Source: Nitrosomonadales bacterium (GTDB taxonomy: Bacteria; Pseudomonadota; Gammaproteobacteria; Burkholderiales; Gallionellaceae). From it: a stretch of 64,000 nt of DNA. Position numbers and translations under genes: made by a program. Within the stretch, counting starts at the first letter, position 1. Each line of letters starts with the position of its first letter. Below, piece after piece: positions 8,485-16,871 of the stretch. Location: positions 682,001 to 746,000 of the forward strand of contig JADJWO010000001.1 in assembly GCA_016716325.1 (NCBI GenBank), written 5' to 3'. Below the pieces are notes generated by a model. The model was not told the origin of the DNA. It saw only the letters and a list, made by a program, of their open reading frames with translations, and ran no database searches.

Positions 8485-8892
8485 ATGAAGAAAACCTGTC
8501 TATCGACCATCGCATTGGCTGCTGCGCTGTTCACCGCTTCCACCGCCTGGGCGACCCCGGCGACCGACGAACTACTCACACGCTACACCGCCGAAGGCGC
8601 AAGCAGCTTCGACGCGGCACGCGGCGGCAAGAACTGGGAAAAGAAGGTCAAGGGTGAAGACGGCGAAACGATGTCATGCCAGACCTGCCACGGCGAAGAC
8701 CTCGGCAAGAGCAGCAAGCACCACAAAACCGGCAAGGTCATCGAGCCGATGGCACCGAGCATCAACAAGGAACGCCTGACCGAAGTAAAAAAGATCGAAA
8801 AATGGTTCAAGCGCAATTGCAAGGACACTTGGGCACGCGAATGCACTCCCCAGGAGAAAGGGGACTTCCTCAAGTTCCTGCTGGCCAGATAA
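8485..8892 (+). CDS. SHP-type monohaem cytochrome c (DUF1924)
   Basis: The 135-residue secreted protein has a signal peptide ending ASTAWA (residue 23) and one haem-binding motif CQTCH (65-69). Spacing and the phrases SFDAARGGKNWEKK and KKIEKWFKRNCKDTWARECTPQEKGDF match the SHP (sphaeroides haem protein) family. Characterised SHP from Rhodobacter has an unusual asparagine haem ligand that moves away to allow O2 or NO binding. Cys pair in NCKD/RECT is also seen there. The ATG at 8485 is chosen over 8470 because GGAG lies eight bases before it and the signal peptide begins there. Confidence 0.87.
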   Translation: MKKTCLSTIALAAALFTASTAWATPATDELLTRYTAEGASSFDAARGGKNWEKKVKGEDGETMSCQTCHGEDLGKSSKHHKTGKVIEPMAPSINKERLTEVKKIEKWFKRNCKDTWARECTPQEKGDFLKFLLAR

Positions 8893-8904
8893 AGGACCCG
8901 ACAG

Positions 8905-9468
8905 ATGATGCGCTCACCCTATTTAGCGGCACTGCTGGCGGCCGCGCTACTGGCGTCCAGCGGCACGGCACTGGCCGAGGAAACCCTGTTCGGATGGCTG
9001 ATCAGCCCGTTCCGCCAGAAAGAAGTCAAACCGGTGGACAACAAGGCCTACAAGGAAGAATGCAGCGCCTGCCACATGGCCTACCCGCCCGGCCTGCTGC
9101 CAAGCAGGTCGTGGGAGAAACTGCTGAACGAACAGGCGCTGGGCGATCATTTCGGGGACGATGCCTCACTGGACGGCGACACACTCAGGGAGATCCACGA
9201 TTACGCGATGGAAAACGCGGCTGACAAATCCTTCCACAAGCGCTCACGCAAGATCGCGCTGGCGACCGAAAACGGCGAAGCGCCGTTGCGCATCATCGAA
9301 GTGCGTTACATCAAGCGCAAACACCACGACATCCCCGAGAAGATGATCTCAGGCAACAAGGACGTCAAATCGCTGAGCTTCTGCAGCAAGTGCCACACCA
9401 GGGCGGACGACGGCAATTTCGACAGCGACACGGTATCCATCCCCAACTATCCGGACTGGGAAGATTGA
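8905..9468 (+). CDS. Dihaem cytochrome c (DHC family)
   Basis: A 187-residue periplasmic protein with signal peptide ending TALA (residue 24) and two haem motifs, CSACH (53-57) and CSKCH (160-164). The phrases YPPGLLPSRSWEKL and HDIPEKMISGNKDVKSL are typical of the dihaem cytochrome c (DHC) family, which acts as electron donor to SHP in Rhodobacter. Thirteen bases separate it from the SHP gene and the b561 gene follows, the same trio known from other proteobacteria. Confidence 0.9.
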   Translation: MMRSPYLAALLAAALLASSGTALAEETLFGWLISPFRQKEVKPVDNKAYKEECSACHMAYPPGLLPSRSWEKLLNEQALGDHFGDDASLDGDTLREIHDYAMENAADKSFHKRSRKIALATENGEAPLRIIEVRYIKRKHHDIPEKMISGNKDVKSLSFCSKCHTRADDGNFDSDTVSIPNYPDWED

Positions 9469-9503
9469 TGGCCTAATCCGGTCAGGCTTGGTAGAGTAAC
9501 GGC

Positions 9504-10076
9504 ATGCAATCGGGGGAGCCGCCGTTGGACACGCCATCCGCAACCTATACCCGCACCGCGATCGCCCTGCATTGGGCGGTCGCAGTGCTGATCTTTGCAG
9601 CCTTCCCGCTCGGGCTGTACATGCACGACCTGCCGCTGTCACCCGTCAAGCTCAAGCTGTACAGCTATCACAAGTGGATCGGCGTCACGATCTTCATGCT
9701 GGCCATACTGCGCGTGACATGGCGCACCATGCACCGCCCACCGGCCCTGCCCGGCACGATGCCGGCATGGGAAAAATTCACCGCACACACCGTGCATCTT
9801 CTGCTGTACGCGTTGCTGTTCGCGATACCGCTGAGCGGATGGCTGATGAGCTCGGCCAAGGGCTTCCAGACGGTGTGGTTCGGCGTACTGCCGTTGCCCG
9901 ACCTGATCGGCAAGGACAAGGAACTCGGCGAACTGCTGGAAGATATCCACGTCGCGCTGAACTTCACCCTGCTCGGCCTGGTGTTCGCCCATGTGGCTGG
10001 TGCACTCAAGCATCACTTCATCGAGCGCGACGGCATCCTGGCGCGCATGCTCCCGTTCCTGAGGAGGAAGCCATGA
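9504..10076 (+). CDS. Cytochrome b561 (CybB/YodB type)
   Basis: The 190-residue protein has four membrane helices and the four conserved histidines of cytochrome b561: His in IALHWAV near residue 23, His in KLYSYHKWIG near 56, His in IHVALNF near 150 and His in FAHVAGALKHH near 163. It would oxidise quinol and reduce a periplasmic acceptor, most simply the DHC/SHP pair upstream. Its stop overlaps the yceI start (ATGA), and cybB-yceI pairs are common in proteobacteria. Confidence 0.92.
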   Translation: MQSGEPPLDTPSATYTRTAIALHWAVAVLIFAAFPLGLYMHDLPLSPVKLKLYSYHKWIGVTIFMLAILRVTWRTMHRPPALPGTMPAWEKFTAHTVHLLLYALLFAIPLSGWLMSSAKGFQTVWFGVLPLPDLIGKDKELGELLEDIHVALNFTLLGLVFAHVAGALKHHFIERDGILARMLPFLRRKP

Positions 10077-10624
10077 GAGCGTTATCCCTGCTGGCGCTGC
10101 TGGTGCTCTGTGCACCAGCCCACGCTGTTGAATTCAACGTCGTGCGCCCGCAGCAAAGCAGCGTCACCTTCATCTCCCAACAGATGGGCGTGCCGGTCGA
10201 AGGCGTGTTCAAGCGGTTCGACGCCGACATTTCCATCGACCCGGCCATGCCGGAAAAAGGCAGGGCACGCATCAGCATCGACATCGCCAGTATCGACACT
10301 GGCAACGAGGAAGCCAACGAGGAAGTCGTCGGCAGAACCTGGTTCGACGCCAGAACCCATCCTGCCGCCAGTTTCGTCTCCACGACCGTCAGGCCTTTCG
10401 GCTCGAACCGCTACGAAGCGCAGGGCAAGCTGACCATCAAGGGCCGTACGCTTGATACCCGCGCGACCTTCGCCATCGAACGCAAAGGCGACATGGTGAT
10501 ATTACCCGGATCATTTACACTCAGCCGTCTGGCCTATAGTATCGGCACCGGCATCTGGAGCGACACCGACACCGTCGCCGACGAGGTGCAAGTCCGTTTT
10601 CGTTTCGCCGTGGCGAAGCAGTGA
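10073..10624 (+). CDS. YceI family periplasmic lipid-binding protein, copy 1
   Basis: A 183-residue secreted protein with a signal peptide ending APAHA (residue 19) and a lipocalin-like YceI domain. YceI proteins bind isoprenoid lipids such as polyprenyl chains or quinones. The start is fixed by a strong ribosome site GAGGAGG at 10061-10067 and by overlap with the cytochrome stop. It differs clearly from the next yceI copy, so this is an old duplication or two separate acquisitions. The link to b561 suggests a quinone-related role, but that is inference. Confidence 0.9.
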   Translation: MRALSLLALLVLCAPAHAVEFNVVRPQQSSVTFISQQMGVPVEGVFKRFDADISIDPAMPEKGRARISIDIASIDTGNEEANEEVVGRTWFDARTHPAASFVSTTVRPFGSNRYEAQGKLTIKGRTLDTRATFAIERKGDMVILPGSFTLSRLAYSIGTGIWSDTDTVADEVQVRFRFAVAKQ

Positions 10625-10648
10625 CCCATCGACACAAGGAGAATGACC

Positions 10649-11212
10649 ATGACCAAGACCCTCAGCCTTATCATCGCCGCCCTGCTCGCAGTCCCTGCCT
10701 ATGCGGCCGACAGCTATACCATCGACACCACTCACACCTGGCCGTCGTTCGAGATCAACCACCTCGGCTATTCCACCCAGCGCGGCCGTTTCAACAAGAC
10801 CAGCGGCACGATCATGCTGGACATCGCCGCCAAAAAGGGCAGCGTGGACATCACCATCGACACCGGCTCGCTCGACATGGGCTTCCAGAAATGGGATGAC
10901 CACCTGAAGAGCCCGGATTTCTTCGACGCCGAAGTCCATCCGACCATCCGCTTCACCTCCGACAAGCTGATCTTCGACGGCGACAAGGTCGTCGGCGCGG
11001 AAGGCCATTTCACGCTGCTCGGCGTGACCAAGCCGCTGAAACTCACCGTCAGCAACTTCCACTGCGCGCCCCACCCGATGACCAAGAAGATGCACTGCGG
11101 CGCCGACATCTCCACCACCATCCAGCGTAGCCAGTTCGGCATGACAAAGTATGTGCCGCTCGTCGGCGACGAAGTCAGGTTGTATTCGCCGGTCGAAGCC
11201 AACAAGGACTGA
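10649..11212 (+). CDS. YceI family periplasmic lipid-binding protein, copy 2
   Basis: The 187-residue product has a signal peptide ending VPAYA (residue 18) and a full YceI domain beginning SYTIDTTHTWPSFEINHLGYS, with the internal phrases HLKSPDFFD and GVTKPLKLTV typical of E. coli YceI. It is closer to the classical YceI than copy 1. The ATG at 10649 is preferred to one six bases upstream because AAGGAG lies seven bases before it. It is the last gene of the cluster and is followed by a strong terminator. Confidence 0.93.
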   Translation: MTKTLSLIIAALLAVPAYAADSYTIDTTHTWPSFEINHLGYSTQRGRFNKTSGTIMLDIAAKKGSVDITIDTGSLDMGFQKWDDHLKSPDFFDAEVHPTIRFTSDKLIFDGDKVVGAEGHFTLLGVTKPLKLTVSNFHCAPHPMTKKMHCGADISTTIQRSQFGMTKYVPLVGDEVRLYSPVEANKD

Positions 11213-11232
11213 TGCTCCTTACGCAAAACAGG

Positions 11233-11259
11233 AAAGGGCAGGCCGGGCCTGCCCTTTTT
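11233..11259 (+). terminator. Rho-independent terminator of the redox cluster
   Basis: An eight-pair stem, GGGCAGGC (11236-11243) with GCCTGCCC (11247-11254), is closed by a three-base loop and followed by five T. An A run precedes it. It ends the plus-strand cluster 20 bases after the second yceI gene. Confidence 0.88.
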
Positions 11260-11323
11260 ACGTGCCGGATGAACGAATGCATGCATGGATGGATGGAAAA
11301 TCCAGTGGCATGTTGCGCCATTC

Positions 11324-12088
11324 TCAAATGAGTCTGAGTGCGGCGAACAGCAGATCCAGCAGGAACACCGCCAGCATCGCGCGGATCACCACCTTGGTGG
11401 CCGCCTGCGGCACGGCCGAAGTGGCCTTTTCCACCGAGAGGCCATGGAAGCAGGCAATAGTGGAGATCATCAGACCGAACAGCAAGCTCTTCAATATCCA
11501 CGCGACCAGCAGCCACGGTTTGACCAGTTCTGCGAAGCGATGTATCTGGTCGAGAAAACCGACATCCTGGAATAGCGTACTCGCGGCCAGACCGCCCGCG
11601 ATGGCCACGATCTGGAAATAAGCCGTCAGGATCACCACCGAGATGGACACGCCGAATATCCTGGGAACGGCCAGGTAATCCAGCAGATCGATCCCCATGC
11701 GCTCCAGGCTGGCGATCTCGCCCGCGATCTTCATCAGCGCCAATTCCACCGCAATGGCAGAGCCGCTTCGGGCGATGATGATAATCGCGGCGAACAGCGG
11801 CCCGGTCTCCCATACGATCACCCAGGCCATCACCTTGACCACGAAGGAACTGTCTCCACCGGCGAACGCGAAAGCCTGCGTAAAGACGATCACCCCGAAC
11901 AGCAGGCCCATGAAACCGATGATATGCAGCGCGTTGTTGCCGCTGAAGTAGATCTGGCGGTAGAACGCCTTGCGGATCGGCTCGATGCGCAGGACGCGCC
12001 AGCGGGACAGGGCATGCAGCAGCAGCGTGGCGTAACCGGCCACCACGATGGAAACCGACAACGCCTTTCGTCCGGTTGTCCGCAGCAC
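11324..12088 (-). CDS. MlaE-family lipid ABC transporter permease
   Basis: The 254-residue protein belongs to the MlaE permease family: a hydrophobic N-terminal segment, then the conserved core LGVIVF-like helix (residues about 55-75) and the hallmark regions RSGSAIAVELALMKIAGEIASLERMGID and YLAVPRIFGV. MlaE subunits form the membrane part of MCE lipid transporters. The start is a GTG that shares one base with the stop of the lipoprotein gene upstream. It is the last gene of a four-gene minus-strand set that also encodes an MCE protein and a degenerate ATPase. It is separate from any canonical mlaFEDCB operon. Confidence 0.88.
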   Translation of the reverse strand: MLRTTGRKALSVSIVVAGYATLLLHALSRWRVLRIEPIRKAFYRQIYFSGNNALHIIGFMGLLFGVIVFTQAFAFAGGDSSFVVKVMAWVIVWETGPLFAAIIIIARSGSAIAVELALMKIAGEIASLERMGIDLLDYLAVPRIFGVSISVVILTAYFQIVAIAGGLAASTLFQDVGFLDQIHRFAELVKPWLLVAWILKSLLFGLMISTIACFHGLSVEKATSAVPQAATKVVIRAMLAVFLLDLLFAALRLI

Positions 12089-12966
12089 TAACGCGCTCCG
12101 CGAGTTATTGTTCCGGGCTTATCGCCCGACATCCTGTTCGGGCAGACATGCACCTTATCGCCACCCTTGCGGCCCGTCGCCTGACCGACTGCCGCGGCAC
12201 GCGCATAAAAATCCCCGGCCTGGCCGGTCGCTCCGGATCGCTCATGCGCCTCACCCAATCGCAACAGGTCGAGGCGTATCCTGGTCGGGATGCCGAGTCT
12301 CTGGTCAAGGGCGAGCGCCTGCTCGAGCCATCTGATCGCTCCGGCATGATCCTGCTTTGCCAGGCCGATCTCGCCCGACAGGCGTAGCGCGTTGGCCAGT
12401 TCCACCGGCTGCCCTCCCGGCTTCAGCGCGGCAACCGACTCGTCCGCCAATTTGCCCGCCTCGTCCAGGTTGCCCCCGCACCAGGCCAGTTGGGCGCGCA
12501 ACAGCAACAGCGATCCGGCGACCGGACATTTCTCCTCGCAGAGCGCCTCGCCCCTCGCGACCCACGAGGCGGCTGACGGCATCCCGCCGCCTTCAAAATA
12601 TAACTGCCCCCGTAATGCGGCGGCAGCGGCCAGGCTGTGTGGCGGATAAGCCAGCGCAGGCTGCGCGAACAGCGCTTCCAGCTGGAGATGCGCCAGATCC
12701 GGGCGCGCCGTTTCGCGGAACACTCTTGCCAGGTTGAAACGGTTGACGGCGATCCCGGCAGCATTCTCGATCGACTGGTCGATACGCAAGGCCTGCGCAT
12801 AGTCGCTCAGCGCGCGTTCATGATCGCCCTGCAGATAGGCGGCGCGGGCGCTCGCATTCAACTTGACGGCCTGTTCGTTGCGCGGGCTGGGCCTTTCCGG
12901 CGCGCTGCCACACGCGGCTAGGAGCAGGCAGCACAAAATCGGCAGAATGCTATTCGGCTGGCGCAT
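12088..12966 (-). CDS. Lipoprotein with TPR-like repeats, in MCE cluster
   Basis: This 292-residue protein has a lipoprotein signal with lipobox LAAC about 19 residues in, followed by Ala-rich helical repeats resembling TPRs (for example AAYLQGDHERALSDYAQALRID, and GDLDEAGKLADESV-like units) over most of its length. I do not recognise a specific family. Its place between the MCE-domain gene and the permease gene suggests it replaces the ABC-type auxiliary lipoprotein found in other MCE systems. The start chosen is the ATG giving MRQPNSILPIL; it overlaps the end of the MCE gene by 17 bases. Confidence 0.72.
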   Translation of the reverse strand: MRQPNSILPILCCLLLAACGSAPERPSPRNEQAVKLNASARAAYLQGDHERALSDYAQALRIDQSIENAAGIAVNRFNLARVFRETARPDLAHLQLEALFAQPALAYPPHSLAAAAALRGQLYFEGGGMPSAASWVARGEALCEEKCPVAGSLLLLRAQLAWCGGNLDEAGKLADESVAALKPGGQPVELANALRLSGEIGLAKQDHAGAIRWLEQALALDQRLGIPTRIRLDLLRLGEAHERSGATGQAGDFYARAAAVGQATGRKGGDKVHVCPNRMSGDKPGTITRGAR

Positions 12967-13840
12967 CGCTAACACCGTAGCTATCCATCGGAAGCAGCTT
13001 CTCTTCCCCGGGCTCGATGAAATTGCGGATCGGCCAGGATTCTTTCGCGGAACCGATGATGTTGCGGGCGTCTTCCGCTACCGCCCTGCCATCCCGCATC
13101 ATAGCTGGAATGTTTTCCGCGGAAACCGCCGTGACTTTGGCTGCATCGAGGGCAATCCCGTGGACCTTGTCCAGCACGCGATCCGACTTATCCAGCACAT
13201 TGGTCAGTTTCAGGCTGCCGGTCGCGATGACATCTTCCGTCCGGCGCATCAATTGGGTAGCGCTCCTGCCGGTTTCTTCGAGCTGTACGGCGACTTCCTG
13301 CGCATGATCCAGTAGCCCACCCGGCTGGTTGACCTTCTCGGTGGTGACCTGCAGGTTATCCAGAATGGGCTTGATCCGGTCGGCCAGATCGCGCGCCAGA
13401 TCGCTCACACCGACCTGGCGCTCGAAGGGCAACAGGTCATCGTCCTCGAATGCCGCGGCACCGCGCGTGCCCGGCACGATCTCCAGCGCGCTGTCGCCGA
13501 ACAGGCTGCTTGTTGCCAGGCGCACCTTCGCACCGTTCCCGATATGCGACAGATAGCGGTCTTCCACCACAAAGCGCACCTCGACCACGCCGTTGTCCAA
13601 CAGGGAAATGTCAGAGAGTTTGCCGACATTGAATCCGTTCAGTTTGACTTTCATGCCCGCGTAGAGGCTGCTCGCATCGTCCGGATGGAATCTCAGCCGC
13701 GTGGTACTGGCGAACATCCCCTGCTCGATGGCAACGCTGACGAACACCAGCATCAGCACACCCATCACGGTAAAGACGAACAACCCGACCTTTCTTTCCA
13801 GAATGGCCAACCGGCTGTCGTGATCGGAAAAGAGTTTCAT
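12950..13840 (-). CDS. MCE-domain (MlaD-like) lipid-transfer protein
   Basis: The 296-residue protein has a short cytoplasmic start, one membrane helix (about residues 18-38) and an MCE domain (about 45-125) with the typical LYAGMKVKLNGFNVGKLSDI and LATSSLFGDSALEIVPG phrases. The C-terminal half is predicted helical, as in proteins where MCE rings extend into a tunnel. Such proteins carry lipids between inner and outer membranes. It begins seven bases after the degenerate ATPase gene and belongs to the same operon. Confidence 0.88.
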   Translation of the reverse strand: MKLFSDHDSRLAILERKVGLFVFTVMGVLMLVFVSVAIEQGMFASTTRLRFHPDDASSLYAGMKVKLNGFNVGKLSDISLLDNGVVEVRFVVEDRYLSHIGNGAKVRLATSSLFGDSALEIVPGTRGAAAFEDDDLLPFERQVGVSDLARDLADRIKPILDNLQVTTEKVNQPGGLLDHAQEVAVQLEETGRSATQLMRRTEDVIATGSLKLTNVLDKSDRVLDKVHGIALDAAKVTAVSAENIPAMMRDGRAVAEDARNIIGSAKESWPIRNFIEPGEEKLLPMDSYGVSDAPAE

Positions 13841-13847
13841 GGTGCAT

Positions 13848-14531
13848 TCACAATCTGTAAGTATCGTGTGCGGAATATGCCACGTTCAATTGCGTGTCGT
13901 ATCCGACAAAAACCGCGGTATGCGCCGGCGCATGGCGCCGGAAATAATCGTCGAAATGCCCGATATGCTCGACTTCGGCCATGGACACGCCATCCCAGAT
14001 GGAATCGTAAACCATGACGCGGGGATTCCCCAGTGCGGCGCGCACAAAACCGGCCAGACGCCGCTGGTACAGGGAAAGTTGGCCGGGTACTTTCAGCAGG
14101 AGGGAAAGGGTCTCGTCCTCATCCAGTCCGCATGCATGGAACAGAGCAACGATGCGCTGCTGCACGGAATCCACCACGATCCCGTGGTAGCCCAGCGGCA
14201 GCAGGATGTTCTCGTCGATCTTGAGATTGCCCAGCAACCCGCCATCCGGGGCAACCAGCGCGGTCTCCGGTGGCCGCAGGAACATATCCAGAAAGGTGTT
14301 CTTGTCTTCTTCCGAGGTAACGACAACGCGGTAGCAGTATCCCCGATCGAGTTCAAAGGTCAGCGGCTGGGTACGGCCTGAGCCGCATCTCCATGAGAGG
14401 GTCCATCGTTGCTCATGTGTCGTTGTATCCACGCTATCGGCCATCGTTGACGGATCGCCCGCCAGATAGAAAAGCACGGGTTCCGGAAATACGGTGTACA
14501 GGAGGATTGTAGCACCGTGCGCCCGGATCAT
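13848..14531 (-). CDS. Degenerate ABC ATPase-like subunit of the MCE cluster
   Basis: This 227-residue protein aligns by pattern with MlaF-type ATPases but lacks their catalytic motifs. The P-loop position reads TSEEDKNT (72-79) with no glycines, the signature reads LSLYQRR (152-158) instead of LSGGQ, and Walker B reads VMVYDS (172-177) with serine where the catalytic glutamate should be. The remaining helical features and spacing (for example RRLAGFVRAALGNPRV) are retained. The frame is intact, so it is probably a working pseudo-ATPase rather than a pseudogene. The start ATG overlaps the tilS stop (ATGA); a second possible start is at 14444. Confidence 0.65.
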   Translation of the reverse strand: MIRAHGATILLYTVFPEPVLFYLAGDPSTMADSVDTTTHEQRWTLSWRCGSGRTQPLTFELDRGYCYRVVVTSEEDKNTFLDMFLRPPETALVAPDGGLLGNLKIDENILLPLGYHGIVVDSVQQRIVALFHACGLDEDETLSLLLKVPGQLSLYQRRLAGFVRAALGNPRVMVYDSIWDGVSMAEVEHIGHFDDYFRRHAPAHTAVFVGYDTQLNVAYSAHDTYRL

Positions 14532-15877
14532 TCCGTCGCGCCACCCTCCATCCGGAGTTGTACGCCCGTCTCTGATGTACCGGCACGATATTCCGCCGCA
14601 ATTGCCACGCCGGGCACGCACACCAGTTCGTCGCCGCAATACAGCAGCGGCATCCGGTCGCGCTGCCAAGGCGGGATGCCGTGTTCCTGCAACAGGTTCT
14701 TCAAAGTGCGCGTCGGCGCGTTCGGGTGCGGACGCAACGCTTCGCCTCCGCATCGCAGACGCAGTGAAACGGGCGCATCCTGCAATCTCGCCAGGCTGAC
14801 GCCCTGCCCGGTGCCGCGCAGGAACACGATGCGGCCCTGCAATGCGGGCCACTCCAGTGCGGCCTCGCCGTGCCAGGCCTGCACAAAATCACTCGCGAAT
14901 CCCCCCGGCGTGTGCAACGCATGCACCTTACCCTGATAGCGACGCACCTCGAAATCGCCACAGGCGATACACACGGCCGCGTCCCTGCGCGCATCGCACA
15001 GTTGCCGCAGCATTTCGTCCAGTTGCACCGATTGCGGCATCGGCACACCGGCACGATGCAGAAAGTAACGCAGCAGATTTTTCGCGCGTGCCGCGCTCAA
15101 TGCCCGCAATGCCGCAACCGCAAGCGTATTTGCATGCATGGCTTGCGCGCCATCCTGTTGCGCCAGTTCATCCAGCAAGCCGCTCGCCTCGGCGAAATGT
15201 GCCGCGCTGCGCGTCAACGTGTCGCGGCAGGCGGGGAACTTTTGTCCCAGGACGGGCAATACGCGATGGCGCAGGAAGTTGCGCGGGTAGCGGTCGTCTG
15301 CATTGCTCTCGTCTTCCATCCAGGTCAGGTCATGTGCCCGGGCATGGTCGAGGATCTCTTGCCGCGAGCAGTGCAGCAACGGTCGCAGTATGGCTGGCCT
15401 CCCCTCCGACAATAACGGCATGGCACTTGCGCCGCGCACTCCCGCGCCGCGCAACAGTTGCAACAGCAGGGTCTCTGACTGGTCGTCCGCATGATGGGCC
15501 AGCGCAACGAAATCACACTGTTGCCCTGCGAATGCCGCATGGCGCAGCTTGCGCGCCGCGGCCTCGATGCCGTGGTCACGCAACGGCGCGATGTCCACGT
15601 GTTCGACATGCAGCGGAATTTCCAGACGGGCGCACAGGTCGGTACAGAAGTCCGCCCAGGCGCCGGCATTCGGGCTGATGCCGTGATGGACGTGCAGGGC
15701 GGAAAGCCGCCAGGAGAAGCGCGCGGAAAGTGTATGCAGCAGGTGCAGCAGCGCCACCGAGTCCGCACCACCGCTCAGGCCGACCAGAATGGAACACTGC
15801 GCATGGAGCAGCGGCACGATACGCGCCGCAACCCGTTCGGAGAGATCAGCCGAGTTCGACTTCCTTGAACTTGCCAT
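14528..15877 (-). CDS. tilS: tRNA(Ile)-lysidine synthetase TilS
   Basis: TilS attaches lysine to C34 of the tRNA-Ile that reads AUA, changing its specificity from Met to Ile. The 449-residue protein has the PP-loop SGGADS (35-40), the conserved [17 protein letters not shown] stretch, a central helical linker and a C-terminal tRNA-binding domain with [22 protein letters not shown] near residue 390. Length fits the family. It overlaps the accA 3' end by 32 bases and the next gene by four, so accA-tilS and the MCE set are probably one transcript. Confidence 0.94.
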   Translation of the reverse strand: MASSRKSNSADLSERVAARIVPLLHAQCSILVGLSGGADSVALLHLLHTLSARFSWRLSALHVHHGISPNAGAWADFCTDLCARLEIPLHVEHVDIAPLRDHGIEAAARKLRHAAFAGQQCDFVALAHHADDQSETLLLQLLRGAGVRGASAMPLLSEGRPAILRPLLHCSRQEILDHARAHDLTWMEDESNADDRYPRNFLRHRVLPVLGQKFPACRDTLTRSAAHFAEASGLLDELAQQDGAQAMHANTLAVAALRALSAARAKNLLRYFLHRAGVPMPQSVQLDEMLRQLCDARRDAAVCIACGDFEVRRYQGKVHALHTPGGFASDFVQAWHGEAALEWPALQGRIVFLRGTGQGVSLARLQDAPVSLRLRCGGEALRPHPNAPTRTLKNLLQEHGIPPWQRDRMPLLYCGDELVCVPGVAIAAEYRAGTSETGVQLRMEGGATE

Positions 15878-16814
15878 AACTCATCAGGCGGTTGAAGCGA
15901 TCCTGCATCATCTCGCTGGTCGATTTGCTCTGTACCGTCTTCAACGCATCCAGCAACGCCTTCCTGACGTTCTGCATGGTCGCCGCATAGTCGCGGTGCG
16001 CACCGCCCAGCGGTTCGCTGATGATCTTGTCCACCAGCCCCAGCGCCTTCAGGCGCGTGGCGGTGATGCCCAGCGTTTCGGCGGCATCGGCGGCTTTTTC
16101 CGCGCTCTTCCACAGGATGGATGCGCAGCCTTCCGGCGAGATCACCGAATAGGTGCTGTATTGCAGCATCAGCTGCACGTCGCCGACCGCGATCGCCAGC
16201 GCGCCGCCGGAACCGCCCTCGCCGATCACCGTGCAGATGATGGGCACGCGCAATTCGCTCATCTCGTACAGGTTGCGTCCGATGGCCTCGGACTGGCCGC
16301 GCTCTTCCGCCCCCACGCCAGGATAGGCGCCCGGCGTATCGATGAAGGTCATGATCGGGATGCCGAACTTTTCAGCCATGCGCATCAGACGCATCGCCTT
16401 GCGGTAGCCTTCCGGACGCGGCATACCGAAATTGCGCGCGATCTTTTCCTTGGTATCGCGGCCTTTCTGGTGGCCGATGACCATCACGCTCTGGCCGTTG
16501 AAACGCGCCAGACCTCCGACGATGGCTTTGTCGTCGGCAAACGCGCGGTCTCCGTGCAACTCCTCGAAATCGGTGAACAACGCATCGAGGTAATCCTGTG
16601 TGTACGGGCGTTGCGGATGGCGCGATACCTGCGAGATCTGCCACGGGGTGAGCTTGGCATAGACATCCTTGGTCAACGCCTCGCTCTTCTTGGCCAGGCG
16701 ATTGATCTCGTCGGCGATATCGAGCGCCGAATCGTCCTGCACATAGCGCAGTTGTTCGATCTTGTCTTCCAGATCGGCAATGGCGCTTTCAAAGTCCAGA
16801 AATGACACTTTCAT
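15846..16814 (-). CDS. accA: Acetyl-CoA carboxylase carboxyltransferase subunit alpha
   Basis: AccA and AccD transfer carboxyl from carboxybiotin to acetyl-CoA, making malonyl-CoA for fatty acid synthesis. The 322-residue protein begins [19 protein letters not shown] and contains the [17 protein letters not shown] and [11 protein letters not shown] motifs of the family. The ATG at 16814 is preferred to an upstream codon because it gives the conserved N-terminus. AccA adjacent to tilS is a common arrangement in betaproteobacteria. Confidence 0.96.
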   Translation of the reverse strand: MKVSFLDFESAIADLEDKIEQLRYVQDDSALDIADEINRLAKKSEALTKDVYAKLTPWQISQVSRHPQRPYTQDYLDALFTDFEELHGDRAFADDKAIVGGLARFNGQSVMVIGHQKGRDTKEKIARNFGMPRPEGYRKAMRLMRMAEKFGIPIMTFIDTPGAYPGVGAEERGQSEAIGRNLYEMSELRVPIICTVIGEGGSGGALAIAVGDVQLMLQYSTYSVISPEGCASILWKSAEKAADAAETLGITATRLKALGLVDKIISEPLGGAHRDYAATMQNVRKALLDALKTVQSKSTSEMMQDRFNRLMSYGKFKEVELG

Positions 16815-16871
16815 GGTTGTTCCCTGCAGTTGCATTTATAAACGGGGCGATGATACACGATAGCGCGGCGA

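Noticed and set aside
11276..11296. Short ATGCATGCATGG and ATGGATGG repeats near the end of the MlaE-like gene
   Set aside because: Too short and simple to be more than chance; no hairpin with a T run on either strand.
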